Shown here: positions 17,372-25,561 of the stretch, piece after piece
Position numbering within the stretch: position 1 is the stretch's first letter
How the letters are laid out: each line of letters starts with the position of its first letter
Origin: an uncultured Helicobacter sp.
Lineage (GTDB): Bacteria; Campylobacterota; Campylobacteria; Campylobacterales; Helicobacteraceae
Reading direction: 5' to 3'
Assembly: GCA_947177485.1 (NCBI GenBank)
Contig: CAMWUR010000017.1
Location: 1 to 36,939 of the forward strand
DNA: 36,939 bases
Program-made: the position numbers and the translations under genes
The notes under the pieces: model-generated
The model's database searches: none
Told to the model about the DNA's origin: nothing
What the model saw: only the letters and a program-made list of their open reading frames with translations

Positions 17372-18268
17372 ATGGACAGCACAACACTCTTGCAGCAACT
17401 CGTGAATGCCGTGAGTCTTGGGAGCATGTATGCACTCATTGCAATCGGCTACACGATGGTGTATGGAATCTTGCGGCTCATCAATTTCGCGCATGCAGAT
17501 ATTATGATGGTCGGCGCGTTTTTGTGCTTCTTTTGCCTGCAGCTTGGGTTGCCCTTTTGGCTCGCATGCGTGCTTGCTGTTGTATTCTGTGCATTTCTTG
17601 GAATCGCAATCGACAGAATCGCCTACCGCCCATTGCGCTTCGCGCCGCGAATCTCCATGTTGATTACTGCCATTGGTGTGAGCTTCTTGCTCGAAAATAG
17701 CTTCAATGTCTTCTTTGGCAGCGGCGCGCAAAGCTTTAGCGCGCCTGCTATTTTCACGCATATCTTTTATTTTGGCGATGTGCATATCAGCTTTAGCACA
17801 ATCTTTGTCCCAATCCTTGCGTTATTTTTGTTTGCTGCCCTGTTGCTATTGCTCTACAAAACCAAACAAGGAATCGCCATTCGTGCCGTAGCATTCGATG
17901 TTCGTGCTGTGGCGCTTATGGGAATCGACCCGAACAAAATCATTGCACTTGTGTTTGCAATCGGGAGCGCACTTGGTGCTGTGGGCGGGATTTGCTATGC
18001 CATCTCCTACCCCACAATCGAACCACTCATGGGCGTGATGGTGGGGCTCAAAGCCTTTGCTGCAGCCGTTTTGGGCGGAATTGGCAGCATCGCAGGAGCA
18101 ATGCTCGGCGGGCTACTATTAGGCTTTAGCGAAGTTTTTGGAATCGTACTCTTCCCGAGCCTTAGTGGCTATCAAGACGCATTCGCCTTTTTGTTTTTGA
18201 TTGTTGTCCTGCTCGTGCGCCCTGTGGGAATCTTGGGCGATATTCGGCTCGAACAGAGTCGATTTTGA
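17372..18268 (+). CDS. livH: LivH-type branched-chain amino acid ABC permease
   Basis: A 298-residue inner-membrane permease of the LivH family. It starts QQLVNAVSLGSMYALIAIGY, the classic LivH opening, followed by YGILRLINFAHADIMMVGAF, and has about eight hydrophobic segments. The cytoplasmic ATPase-coupling loop contains RAVAFDVRAVALMGID near residue 170, matching the usual LivH EAA-like loop, and GGIGSIAGAMLGG follows. It would form the channel with LivM and be driven by LivG/LivF. Neither partner is next to it; the next genes are unrelated and AT-richer, suggesting the liv operon was split. The binding protein lies at 7675. Confidence 0.88.
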   Translation: MDSTTLLQQLVNAVSLGSMYALIAIGYTMVYGILRLINFAHADIMMVGAFLCFFCLQLGLPFWLACVLAVVFCAFLGIAIDRIAYRPLRFAPRISMLITAIGVSFLLENSFNVFFGSGAQSFSAPAIFTHIFYFGDVHISFSTIFVPILALFLFAALLLLLYKTKQGIAIRAVAFDVRAVALMGIDPNKIIALVFAIGSALGAVGGICYAISYPTIEPLMGVMVGLKAFAAAVLGGIGSIAGAMLGGLLLGFSEVFGIVLFPSLSGYQDAFAFLFLIVVLLVRPVGILGDIRLEQSRF

Positions 18269-18298
18269 AGCTGATACGGCGGATTCGAAGGAAAGGGT

Positions 18299-18928
18299 AT
18301 GCGCTTTACAATCAACGATGAACACAACTTTTTCAAAGATAAAGAGAGTGCCTATATAGAGCCGCCCAAAAAAATGCCATTTTTGCTAAAAATCGCCGTT
18401 TGGATAGCACAAAAAAGCGTCAAGAAAGAAGTGCTGATTGCGAAACTTTTGACGTGGTATCCTAAAGCGGCGGTGAGTTCTGCGGTTTTGGAAAGCCTTG
18501 TGGCACATGATGATATGGAAATCAACAAGCGGATTCTAAAAATCATTCGTGTGCAGGTTTCGATGCTGGTGGCTTGTCCATTTTGTATTGATATGAATGC
18601 CTTTGAGCATGAAAAATTTGGATTAAGCTTTGATGAAATCAATGCGATAGCCGATAAAAATTACACGTATCATACCTTTAGTGAAAAAGAAAGAATTGTT
18701 TTGCAATACACAGAAATGGCGACAAACACACCTGTTTTTATCTCGAAAGAAATTGTAACTCAACTCAAAGAGCATTTTTCTGAACGTGGCATTGTCATCA
18801 TTGCTTCAACCATTGCGCAGGTGAATTATTGGTCAAGACTTATCCGCACTCTTGGTGTGCCTGTCGCTGGATTTGGCAATCTCTGTCGCTTAGAGGAAAA
18901 AGAGGATAATTCCTCCTCATTGTCATAA
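18299..18928 (+). CDS. AhpD-like / carboxymuconolactone decarboxylase family protein
   Basis: 209 residues. The core VACPFCIDMNAFEHEKFG near residues 92-110 is the CxxC-x-x-x-H pattern of AhpD-type alkylhydroperoxidases, which reduce peroxides by a thiol relay. The following TFSEKERIVLQYTEMA and the C-terminal VNYWSRLIRTLGVP match the family fold. The N-terminal hydrophobic helix (about 21-40) is extra. It has AAAGGG before ATG. Base composition is AT-richer than livH or the haemoglobin operon, suggesting acquisition. It lies 33 bases ahead of the TSUP permease. Substrate unknown. Confidence 0.75.
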   Translation: MRFTINDEHNFFKDKESAYIEPPKKMPFLLKIAVWIAQKSVKKEVLIAKLLTWYPKAAVSSAVLESLVAHDDMEINKRILKIIRVQVSMLVACPFCIDMNAFEHEKFGLSFDEINAIADKNYTYHTFSEKERIVLQYTEMATNTPVFISKEIVTQLKEHFSERGIVIIASTIAQVNYWSRLIRTLGVPVAGFGNLCRLEEKEDNSSSLS

Positions 18929-18961
18929 AAGATTTTGATTTTTGCCAATATTAGGAGAAAT

Positions 18962-19750
18962 ATGAGCTTAGATTTATTCACAATGGCTACATTTGAAGGT
19001 ATAGCTCTATATTTCTATCCCCTCTTCTTTATTGCTTCTATTGTAGGCGGGGTTGTAGGCTCACTCTCTGGTGGTGCTGGAATGATAACAATGCCTTTAT
19101 TACTTGTAAGCGGGCTAAATCCTCTCCAAGCATTAGCCACAAATAAGCTTCAAGCCTGTGTAGGCTCATTCGTCAGCGCAGCACATTATTATCATCAAGG
19201 TTTGGTGGATATGAAAGAAAGTCGCACTTTAATGCTTATTGCTACATTTTTTGGAGCAATGGGCGCAATTTTAGTGCAGTTTGTAGAGATTGCTTTGCTC
19301 TCAAAGATCTTGCCTTTTGTGATGATAGCAGTGGGCGCATATTTCTTACTCTCTCCAAATATCAGCGACAAAGACAGGGCAAAAAATCCCCATAAAATCT
19401 TTTTATTTATAAGCATAGTGGTAGCAGGGCTATACGGGGGATTTTTAGGTATTGGCATTGGTTCATTTGTCTTAGCTTTGCTTGTGAGTATTGGTGGTTA
19501 TGGATTGAGCAAAGCCCTAGCACATTCGCGTTGGGTTGTGTTTAGCATCAATATCTCCTCCACTTTGTTTTTTATACTCGGGGGCAATGTGCTTTGGATT
19601 CTGGGCATTATAATGTGCGTGGGGCAGAGTATTGGTGCAAGCTTGGGAGCACGTCTTGCAATCAAGCACGGAGCAAGGATTATCCGCCCGATTGTAATAT
19701 GCGTGTGCTTTGTCCTCTCAACGCAGCTCCTTATCAAGGAGTTTTTTTAG
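18962..19750 (+). CDS. TSUP (TauE/SafE) family permease
   Basis: 262 residues with about eight membrane segments. The repeat core GGVVGSLSGGAGMITMPLLL near residue 24 and GGFLGIGIGSFVLALL near 155 are the two inverted TSUP/TauE-SafE repeats, used for export or import of sulfite, organosulfonates or sulfur species. The substrate cannot be read. Start: ATG at 18962, AGGAGA three bases upstream; a longer reading from 18935 lacks a ribosome site. It forms a two-gene AT-richer unit with the AhpD-like gene. Confidence 0.78.
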   Translation: MSLDLFTMATFEGIALYFYPLFFIASIVGGVVGSLSGGAGMITMPLLLVSGLNPLQALATNKLQACVGSFVSAAHYYHQGLVDMKESRTLMLIATFFGAMGAILVQFVEIALLSKILPFVMIAVGAYFLLSPNISDKDRAKNPHKIFLFISIVVAGLYGGFLGIGIGSFVLALLVSIGGYGLSKALAHSRWVVFSINISSTLFFILGGNVLWILGIIMCVGQSIGASLGARLAIKHGARIIRPIVICVCFVLSTQLLIKEFF

Positions 19751-19945
19751 AAGAGATTCTATGTTTAAGATTCAAAATAACATAAAGTTTGAAAGTCAAA
19801 GGCTATGCAAACGCATTTTGATTCAATCTTTGTTTGACCTCGTTAGGTTACTACGACCCTAACATCTCTCGCGCACGCTAGTACGCAAGCCAGCTGACTT
19901 GAAACTACTATCCCACCTTTAAGCATTGTATGATGTAGAGCAAGA
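19751..19945. other. Gene-free stretch with a hairpin, no clear product
   Basis: No convincing coding frame. An inverted repeat GTTAGG / CCTAAC near 19840-19865 is spaced by about 9 bases, and further short repeats follow (CGCACGC and TACGCAAGC). No T-run follows the hairpin, so it is not a classic terminator. I could not match it to a tRNA or a known RNA. Confidence 0.3.
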
Positions 19946-19955
19946 TTTTTTATGG

Positions 19956-20003
19956 TATAATGCGCCGCGCGGAATTTCTAAAAAGCGTAATTCAGGAGAC
20001 ACG
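19956..20003 (+). promoter_or_regulatory. Promoter and leader of the truncated haemoglobin operon
   Basis: TATGGTATAATGC gives an extended TGnTATAAT-like -10 at about 19953-19961. Transcription would begin near 19968 and leave a roughly 35-base leader ending in CAGGAGAC, the ribosome site of the haemoglobin gene. The leader contains a GCGCCGCGC cluster. No Fur box was evident. Confidence 0.6.
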
Positions 20004-20390
20004 ATGTATCACGAGATTAACGAAGAATCCATTGAAAAGCTTATGGATATTTTTTATGCCAAAGTGCGCACCGATAAAAGCGGGCTTGGCGAGATTTTCA
20101 ACAAAGCCGTTGGGCGCAAAGATGAGGCATGGGAAAAACATAAAGCAAAGATTGCGCTGTTTTGGAAAGGCGTGCTGCTCAACCTTCCCGGATATAATGG
20201 GCAGCCACTGAAGGCACATCTCGACCTGCCGCCTTTCCCTCGCGAGCTTTTCGATGTGTGGCTCACGTTGTTTGCACAGAGTTTGGAACAAATCTACACA
20301 AAAGAAGCGGCAGAGCCCTATTTTAGGCAGGCACAGATGATTGCACAACGATTCCAAATCATGCTATACGAATACAAACATTCATCATAA
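20004..20390 (+). CDS. ctb: Group III truncated haemoglobin
   Basis: 128 residues, 2-on-2 haemoglobin. Proximal His72 in KAHLDLPPF, Tyr18 at the B10 position in DIFYAKVR and Trp86 in FDVWLTLF match the key residues of Campylobacter jejuni Ctb. It binds O2 and is linked in Campylobacter to NO or O2 handling under microaerobic conditions. ATG at 20004 with CAGGAGA upstream; an upstream frame from 19926 would read through the promoter. It is directly followed by hugZ, 10 bases away. The gene name is by analogy with Ctb. Confidence 0.87.
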   Translation: MYHEINEESIEKLMDIFYAKVRTDKSGLGEIFNKAVGRKDEAWEKHKAKIALFWKGVLLNLPGYNGQPLKAHLDLPPFPRELFDVWLTLFAQSLEQIYTKEAAEPYFRQAQMIAQRFQIMLYEYKHSS

Positions 20391-20400
20391 AGGAAAACCA

Positions 20401-21153
20401 ATGAATCTCGAAGGCATTGTCGAACACATGAACAATGACCATAGCCATGCACTCTTGCGCCTTGCGCAAAAATATGGCAACAAGAACGCACAAAGCGCAA
20501 CAATGACTCATGTCGATGCGAGCGGCATAGAAATCAATTATGATGGCACAAAATTACATCTTAGCTTCCCTATGGCACTCTCCTCACGCGAAGATGTCAT
20601 CGCGGCAATCATTGCGCTTTGTCAGGATTCTACAGCAAATGGCAAAAACGATGGACAAAGCATCGCGACAGAAATCGCCGAGTTTCAAAACTCGCTTGGC
20701 AGCATTATTATTGCAAGCGTGAATTCAAAAGGCAATGCGGTATGCTCGACAGCGCCGCTCATTCGCTACCATGGCAACCACTACATCTACATCAGCGAAA
20801 TTGCCGAGCATTACGCGTCTATCGCCGCCAACCCCGATAAACTTCAGATTCTCTTTGTCGAGGACGAGGCAAAAGTCCAAACATTGCTCGCGCGCAAACG
20901 TATCACCTACCGCGCACATGCCGAGTTTGTGCAACGTGGCTGTGCCGAGTTTGAGAGTGCGCTCGATTCCTTTGAGCACAGCAAAAAAACAAGTGGCGCA
21001 AAAGTGGCACGACAGATGAGCGATTTTCACCTCGTACGCCTTGTTTTCACGAGCGGGCGCTTTGTCAAAGGCTTTGGGCAAGCTTATGATATTGACACAG
21101 AAGGCAATGTTGTGCATGTGGGCGGCGATGTGATGCCCCACAAGTCAACTTAA
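20401..21153 (+). CDS. hugZ: HugZ/ChuZ-type haem oxygenase
   Basis: 250 residues. It opens MNLEGIVEHMNNDHSHALLRLA, the HugZ/DUF2470-like N-terminal domain with the HMNxDH motif, followed by a split-barrel domain (about 85-240) with SLGSIIIASVNSKGNAVCS, and ends in MPHKST, giving a C-terminal His247 near the haem ligand His245 of the H. pylori and C. jejuni enzymes. HugZ breaks haem to release iron. Start ATG 20401 with AAAGGAA. It follows the truncated haemoglobin without a haem-uptake operon around it. The family includes pyridoxamine oxidase-like relatives, but the terminal His supports HugZ. Confidence 0.88.
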   Translation: MNLEGIVEHMNNDHSHALLRLAQKYGNKNAQSATMTHVDASGIEINYDGTKLHLSFPMALSSREDVIAAIIALCQDSTANGKNDGQSIATEIAEFQNSLGSIIIASVNSKGNAVCSTAPLIRYHGNHYIYISEIAEHYASIAANPDKLQILFVEDEAKVQTLLARKRITYRAHAEFVQRGCAEFESALDSFEHSKKTSGAKVARQMSDFHLVRLVFTSGRFVKGFGQAYDIDTEGNVVHVGGDVMPHKST

Positions 21154-21163
21154 AGGAAACACT

Positions 21164-21526
21164 ATGAAAATAGCGATTATGTGCGATTCTCCGCTCCTTG
21201 AAAAATGCCTCGAATACTATCTTCGTGATTTCATCGTGGGCTATCGGCAATGTGATTTTGTGATTGCAGATAAAAATATCGACATTGCAAAGCCGCTCTG
21301 CCTGATTAGCCTCTCTGAAGATGCCGCAATTATCAAGCCTTTCACGCGTACACAGCTGTTTTTAGGAGTACAAAAATTTTTCAAATCTTTGCGCATCAAA
21401 CCCAGCTTGCGCGAGATTGACGAAAGCCACCCCGACTACCCGCTCAAGAAAAAGATTGAAGATTTGGTCGCACAATTCACAGACGAGCTGTATTGGGCGG
21501 TCAGCGACCATTATGAGAAACGTTAA
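21164..21526 (+). CDS. Conserved-looking protein of unknown function
   Basis: 120 residues, not recognised. It opens MKIAIMCDSPLLEKCLEYYL and is predicted soluble and alpha/beta; the C-terminal third is helical and acidic (YPLKKKIEDLVAQFTDEL). AAAGGAAAC precedes ATG. Its stop lies inside rsmD (14 bases overlap), so the two are translationally coupled. A receiver-like fold is conceivable from the N-terminal pattern but the catalytic residues of a response regulator are not visible. Confidence 0.6.
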   Translation: MKIAIMCDSPLLEKCLEYYLRDFIVGYRQCDFVIADKNIDIAKPLCLISLSEDAAIIKPFTRTQLFLGVQKFFKSLRIKPSLREIDESHPDYPLKKKIEDLVAQFTDELYWAVSDHYEKR

Positions 21527-22121
21527 CACAGATGTCGCGCTACGCATTCTTGGAGGCAAGCTGCGAGGGCAGAAACTTCGCTTCGCCCAGACCAACACCA
21601 CGCGTCCCACAAAGGCGATTCTGCGCGAATCGCTGTTTGGCACACTCGCGGGCGAGATTGTCGGTGCTGTGTTTGTCGAAATGTTTGCAGGCAGCGGCTC
21701 TGTGGGATTTGAAGCATTGAGCCGCGGAGCACAAAAAGTTGTATTCATCGAGCAAAATGAAGCAAATATCTCTCAATTGCGCGCAAACTGCGCACGACTC
21801 AATCTCACCGAATCCGCACAGATTTGCTGTGGCGATTGTTTCGCGATTCTCGCGCCCCTGCTTGAGCAGCTGCGCGACTATGCTCGCCCCATTATGCTCT
21901 ATTGCGACCCGCCTTTTGCCATTCGCGAAGGGCAAGGCGGAATCTATGCGCGCTGTGCAGAGTTTTTGGGCAATCTCTGCCTTGATTGTGTGCAACACAT
22001 CATCTTCGAGACGATGAGCAGCGCGAGCCTCCCGCCGCATATCGCACATTTTGTGCAACGTAAAAAACGTGCATTTGGGAAAAGCGCGCTGCAATACTAC
22101 ACAAAGGAGACATTGTGCTGA
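21513..22121 (+). CDS. rsmD: 16S rRNA m2G966 methyltransferase RsmD
   Basis: 202 residues. LRILGGKLRGQKL at residue 8, RPTKAILRESLFGTL, SAM-binding VEMFAGSGSVGFEALSRGA near residue 50 and catalytic YCDPPF near residue 129 identify RsmD, which methylates G966 of 16S rRNA in the assembled 30S subunit. The start ATG at 21513 gives the standard N-terminus; an upstream frame extends to 21417 inside the preceding gene. Length is typical. Confidence 0.9.
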   Translation: MRNVNTDVALRILGGKLRGQKLRFAQTNTTRPTKAILRESLFGTLAGEIVGAVFVEMFAGSGSVGFEALSRGAQKVVFIEQNEANISQLRANCARLNLTESAQICCGDCFAILAPLLEQLRDYARPIMLYCDPPFAIREGQGGIYARCAEFLGNLCLDCVQHIIFETMSSASLPPHIAHFVQRKKRAFGKSALQYYTKETLC

Positions 22122-22474
22122 AAATCCTGCTTGGGCTTGCCTTGATTGCTGTGATTCTTTGGTTTGTACGCCGCCTTTCGCACCACGATGGGCTCAACAC
22201 ACTCTTGCATGCAGGAGAGATTGTCGTACTCATTGTGCTTGTGGGCGGAATCGCATTCTATTTCTTTGGCATTCTTGAACAAAAAAGCGCAAAAAAAGTC
22301 AGCGACAAGGTCCTCGCCTTTGAACAAGGCAAAACACTTATTTGCGGCGCACAAAAAGTCAGCAACCAAACCCACAATCTCGCACGCGGCACGCTCGTTT
22401 TTCTCGGCAAAACAGACGAAAACAGGGGCAACAAAATCGAGTTGCGCGCCTGCGAAATCGAATTGACAGAGTAG
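22115..22474 (+). CDS. Small membrane protein of unknown function
   Basis: 119 residues. Two N-terminal membrane segments (about 2-17 and 34-54) are followed by a polar C-terminal part with two Cys residues (LICGAQ, LRACEIE). GTG start at 22115 with AAAGGAGA five bases upstream, overlapping the rsmD end by 7 bases. It leads into mutS2 with a 4-base gap. Not recognised. Confidence 0.6.
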   Translation: MLKILLGLALIAVILWFVRRLSHHDGLNTLLHAGEIVVLIVLVGGIAFYFFGILEQKSAKKVSDKVLAFEQGKTLICGAQKVSNQTHNLARGTLVFLGKTDENRGNKIELRACEIELTE

Positions 22475-22478
22475 CACA

Positions 22479-24725
22479 ATGCACAACAACAAGCAGCACG
22501 TAAGTTTGCAAGCGCTCGCTCAAAAACTCGACCTCACCGAATATTTTCGCGATTTTTTGAGCTTTTTGGCACGTGAAAAGCCACCACATTTGGGCGGTGA
22601 TATTGCCCACAATGCGCTGTTGCTAGCGGAATTAGAGAATCTCGAGTTTGCACCACCGCCGCCTCTTGCGCCGCTTCATCGCGATATTGTGCATTTGCAA
22701 AAACATGGAATCTTGCACAAAGAAGAAATCTTTGAATGGGTGAAGCTCTTGCGCTACATGCGTTATTTGCAAACATTGGAATCGCCGCCAAAACTCAAAG
22801 CTTGGTGGGATAAAATCCGTTTCCCCGAGCCGCTGCTTAAGCTCGAAGCCGAGTATGATTCCAAAGGTGGCTTTGTGTCGGGGACATTCCCCGAGCTCGA
22901 CAGCCTCTATGCCGCGCTTGCGCACGCAAAACGTGAGATGACAGAGAAGCTCTATGCCACACTACATAGCGAAAAATTGCGCCCCTATTTGGTCGATTCA
23001 CAGCTACATCTGCAAGACAATCTCGAAACATTGCTCGTGCGCAATGGGTTTGCGGCTGTGCAAAAAGCCGACATCATCGCGCGCAGCAGCGGTGGCTTTT
23101 TCTATATCTTGCCCCACTCTGTCGCGCATTTGCAACAAAAATGCAGCGAGCTGCAAAACAAGATTCTGCTGCTTGAGCACAGAATCTGTGCGCAGCATTC
23201 GCAAACGATGAGCAAACACACACCCTTTTTGCGCTATCTCGATTCCGAGTTTGACAAATTCGACCATTTGCAAGCGCGCGTTTGCTTCGCCAAATCGCGA
23301 ACACTCTCGTTTTTGATTCCAACGCGTGAGAAGGGCAAGGACAATGTGATTGTCCTTGTGGACTTTGCACACCCGGCAATCGCGCACCCAAAACCCATTA
23401 GCATCGACTTTAGCAAGCCGATTCTACTCATCACTGGCGTGAATGCGGGCGGGAAAACAATGCTGCTCAAATCTTTGCTATCTGCTGCGCTGCTTAGCAA
23501 ACTCTTGCTGCCGATGGCGCTCAATGTACACAAATCCACGATTGGGCATTTTCGGCATATCGAGGCGATTCTTGACGACCCACAAGATGTCAAAAATGAC
23601 ATCTCGACATTTGCAGGGCGCATGCTCCTCTTTAGCGCACTCTTTTCTGCCGACAAGCAGGGCAGCCTCGTTGGTGTCGATGAAATCGAGCTTGGGACAG
23701 ATAGCGATGAGGCAGCGAGCCTCTTTAAGGTCTTGCTCGAGCGCCTCATCGAACGCAAACATAAGATTGTCCTCACCACGCACCATAAGCGGCTTGCCGC
23801 GCTGATGAGCTCAAACCCGCAGCTCGAGCTCATCGCCGCACTCTATGATGAAAAAAATCGCCGCCCAATGTTTTCTTTCTTGCAAGGCACGATTGGTAAA
23901 AGCTATGCCTTTGAAACCGCATTGCGCTATCAGATTCCGCCCGACATCGTCGACGAAGCGCGCAAGGTGTATGGCGAGGACAAAGAAAAACTCAACGAGC
24001 TTATCGAAAAAAGCGCACAGCTCGAGCTAGAATTGCAACGCAAAAACAAAACATTGGGCAATGAAATTGCAAAAGTAAAGCAAAAAACGCAATATTTGCA
24101 GAATCTCATCACCGAACAGCACGAGAACTTTGCCGCACGCAAACGTGAGCTAGAAATGGAATATGACCAAGCCATTGCGCTCGCAAAAGAGGCGGCAAAA
24201 AAGCAAAGCCAAAGCGAGATTCACCAAACGATGAGCAATGCAAACAAGATTTTGCAGAGTATCAAGAACCACGATGTGCAGCGCCCCAAAGCCGAGCGCG
24301 AATTTTGCGTGGGCGATTATGTCAAGGTGCGCAAAAATCGTGGCAGGATTGTTGCGCTGAAAAAAGACAAGGCGATTGTCGAGCTTGATTTTGGCGTGCG
24401 CATGCATTTTTTGTTGCATGAACTTTCGCTTTGCGACGTTGCGCCGATTGCACCCAAAACGAGTGTGCAAGTCAGCAGCAAGGCGAGCAATGTAAGCCTC
24501 GATTTGCATGGATTGCGCAGCGATGAGGCGATTGAACGGCTTGATAGCTTCCTGTCGGACGCGCTGATTGCTGGCTTTGACGAGGTGCTTGTTTATCATG
24601 GAATCGGCACGGGCAAGCTCGCCTTTGCCGTGCGCGAGTTTCTCAAAAGCCACCCAAAGGTGCGCGATTTTGCAGACGCCACGCCGCAGCTCGGCGGGCT
24701 TGGCGCAAAGATTGTACGGCTGTGA
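22479..24725 (+). CDS. mutS2: MutS2-family DNA/ribosome ATPase with Smr domain
   Basis: 748 residues. The MutS core has the Walker A GVNAGGKTMLLKSL at about 320-333, the signature ISTFAGRMLLFSAL and Walker B VGVDEIELGTDSDEA, followed by a coiled coil (about 510-600) and a C-terminal Smr nuclease-like domain (about 675-748) with SLDLHGLRSDEAIERLD and VYHGIGTGKLAFAVREFL. In H. pylori MutS2 limits homologous recombination; in Bacillus it also works in ribosome rescue. There is no MutS N-terminal mismatch-binding domain, as expected. Only 4 bases separate it from the upstream gene. Confidence 0.9.
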   Translation: MHNNKQHVSLQALAQKLDLTEYFRDFLSFLAREKPPHLGGDIAHNALLLAELENLEFAPPPPLAPLHRDIVHLQKHGILHKEEIFEWVKLLRYMRYLQTLESPPKLKAWWDKIRFPEPLLKLEAEYDSKGGFVSGTFPELDSLYAALAHAKREMTEKLYATLHSEKLRPYLVDSQLHLQDNLETLLVRNGFAAVQKADIIARSSGGFFYILPHSVAHLQQKCSELQNKILLLEHRICAQHSQTMSKHTPFLRYLDSEFDKFDHLQARVCFAKSRTLSFLIPTREKGKDNVIVLVDFAHPAIAHPKPISIDFSKPILLITGVNAGGKTMLLKSLLSAALLSKLLLPMALNVHKSTIGHFRHIEAILDDPQDVKNDISTFAGRMLLFSALFSADKQGSLVGVDEIELGTDSDEAASLFKVLLERLIERKHKIVLTTHHKRLAALMSSNPQLELIAALYDEKNRRPMFSFLQGTIGKSYAFETALRYQIPPDIVDEARKVYGEDKEKLNELIEKSAQLELELQRKNKTLGNEIAKVKQKTQYLQNLITEQHENFAARKRELEMEYDQAIALAKEAAKKQSQSEIHQTMSNANKILQSIKNHDVQRPKAEREFCVGDYVKVRKNRGRIVALKKDKAIVELDFGVRMHFLLHELSLCDVAPIAPKTSVQVSSKASNVSLDLHGLRSDEAIERLDSFLSDALIAGFDEVLVYHGIGTGKLAFAVREFLKSHPKVRDFADATPQLGGLGAKIVRL

Positions 24726-24729
24726 ATGG

Positions 24730-24756
24730 TATAATAAAATATGGTATCATGGCGAC
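24730..24756 (+). promoter_or_regulatory. Candidate promoter for the tiny membrane protein pair
   Basis: TATAAT (24730-24735) lies right after the mutS2 stop. A start near 24742 would give a leader of about 15 bases with no clear Shine-Dalgarno site. It would separate the small pair from the mutS2 unit. Confidence 0.4.
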
Positions 24757-24984
24757 ATGGGTAAAAAAGACAGGATTGATAAAAGTATTGCCTTCCACCA
24801 AGCGATTATGCTCGCGCTGTATGCGACGTTTGTGGGGTTGGTGGGATATATTTATGAAAATAGCAACAAAATGAGCGCGTTGACATTTTGGGGCTTGGTT
24901 GGTGGCTGTATTGCTTTTATTTTTATTATTGTCATTTTATATTTTATCATCTTACGCAAAATCAACGAATTGGAGGATTTATGA
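24757..24984 (+). CDS. Tiny two-TM membrane protein, partner A
   Basis: 75 residues. A charged start (MGKKDRIDKSIAFHQ) is followed by two membrane segments (about 16-34 and 45-66) and a charged end (ILRKINELEDL), consistent with an oligomerising inner-membrane protein. Its stop overlaps the start of the next tiny gene by ATGA. Not recognised. The pairing suggests they work as a unit. The start has no obvious ribosome site, so 24757 is chosen by frame. Confidence 0.55.
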   Translation: MGKKDRIDKSIAFHQAIMLALYATFVGLVGYIYENSNKMSALTFWGLVGGCIAFIFIIVILYFIILRKINELEDL

Positions 24985-25070
24985 CTGAGATTGGACTTGT
25001 CGCCATCACCATTGTGCCTATTTTAATGTTTCTCGCTGCGATTCTGTATGGAGCAAAAAAATATCCATAA
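24981..25070 (+). CDS. Very short single-TM protein, partner B
   Basis: 29 residues: MTEIGLVAITIVPILMF, then LAAILYGAKKYP. A single hydrophobic helix with a basic C-terminal end. GGAGG lies eight bases before ATG, a good ribosome site, and the ATG overlaps partner A's stop. Small size and coupling argue for a real gene rather than a chance frame. Function unknown. Confidence 0.5.
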   Translation: MTEIGLVAITIVPILMFLAAILYGAKKYP

Positions 25071-25101
25071 ACTTAATATAACTTGGCATAAAAGGAATCC
25101 C

Positions 25102-25557
25102 ATGCCACTTACGCCCGATGAGGAACAAAAGCTCGAAGAACTCTGCGCGATGTCGTTTGACTTTGCACGCCAAAACGATGCACAATCGCTCGCGATTCTG
25201 CTTCAAAATGGGCTCAATCCCAACCTAAGCAATCATCGCGGCGATAGCCTCATCATGCTTGCGAGCTATCACAATAGCATCGATTGCGTACGGCTGCTGC
25301 TGTCTCACAATGCCGATGTCGACAAGCCAAACGACAAGAATCTCACGCCGCTTGCGGGCGTTTGTTTCAAGGGTTATATCGAGGTTGCAAAACTTTTGCT
25401 GCAAGCCGGAGCAAATCCCGACAAGCCCAATGCAATGGGGCTAACGCCTGTGGATTTTGCTGTGATGTTTCGGCGCAAAGAGGTTTTGGAACTATTGCAA
25501 ACAACATCGCAAAAAAAGCTTGGCTTTTTCAAAAAATTATGGTTACGATTCTGCTAG
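25102..25557 (+). CDS. Ankyrin-repeat protein
   Basis: 151 residues with at least three ankyrin repeats: NGLNPNLSNHRGDSLIMLAS, HNADVDKPNDKNLTPLAGVC and AGANPDKPNAMGLTPVDFAV, each followed by a helix pair. It mediates protein contacts. Ankyrin proteins are often near catalase in this group; here catalase is 6.4 kb away. ATG at 25102 with AAAGGA upstream; an earlier frame start at 25048 overlaps the tiny gene. It converges on the ABC operon with only 4 bases between the two stops. Confidence 0.8.
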   Translation: MPLTPDEEQKLEELCAMSFDFARQNDAQSLAILLQNGLNPNLSNHRGDSLIMLASYHNSIDCVRLLLSHNADVDKPNDKNLTPLAGVCFKGYIEVAKLLLQAGANPDKPNAMGLTPVDFAVMFRRKEVLELLQTTSQKKLGFFKKLWLRFC

Positions 25558-25561
25558 GATT

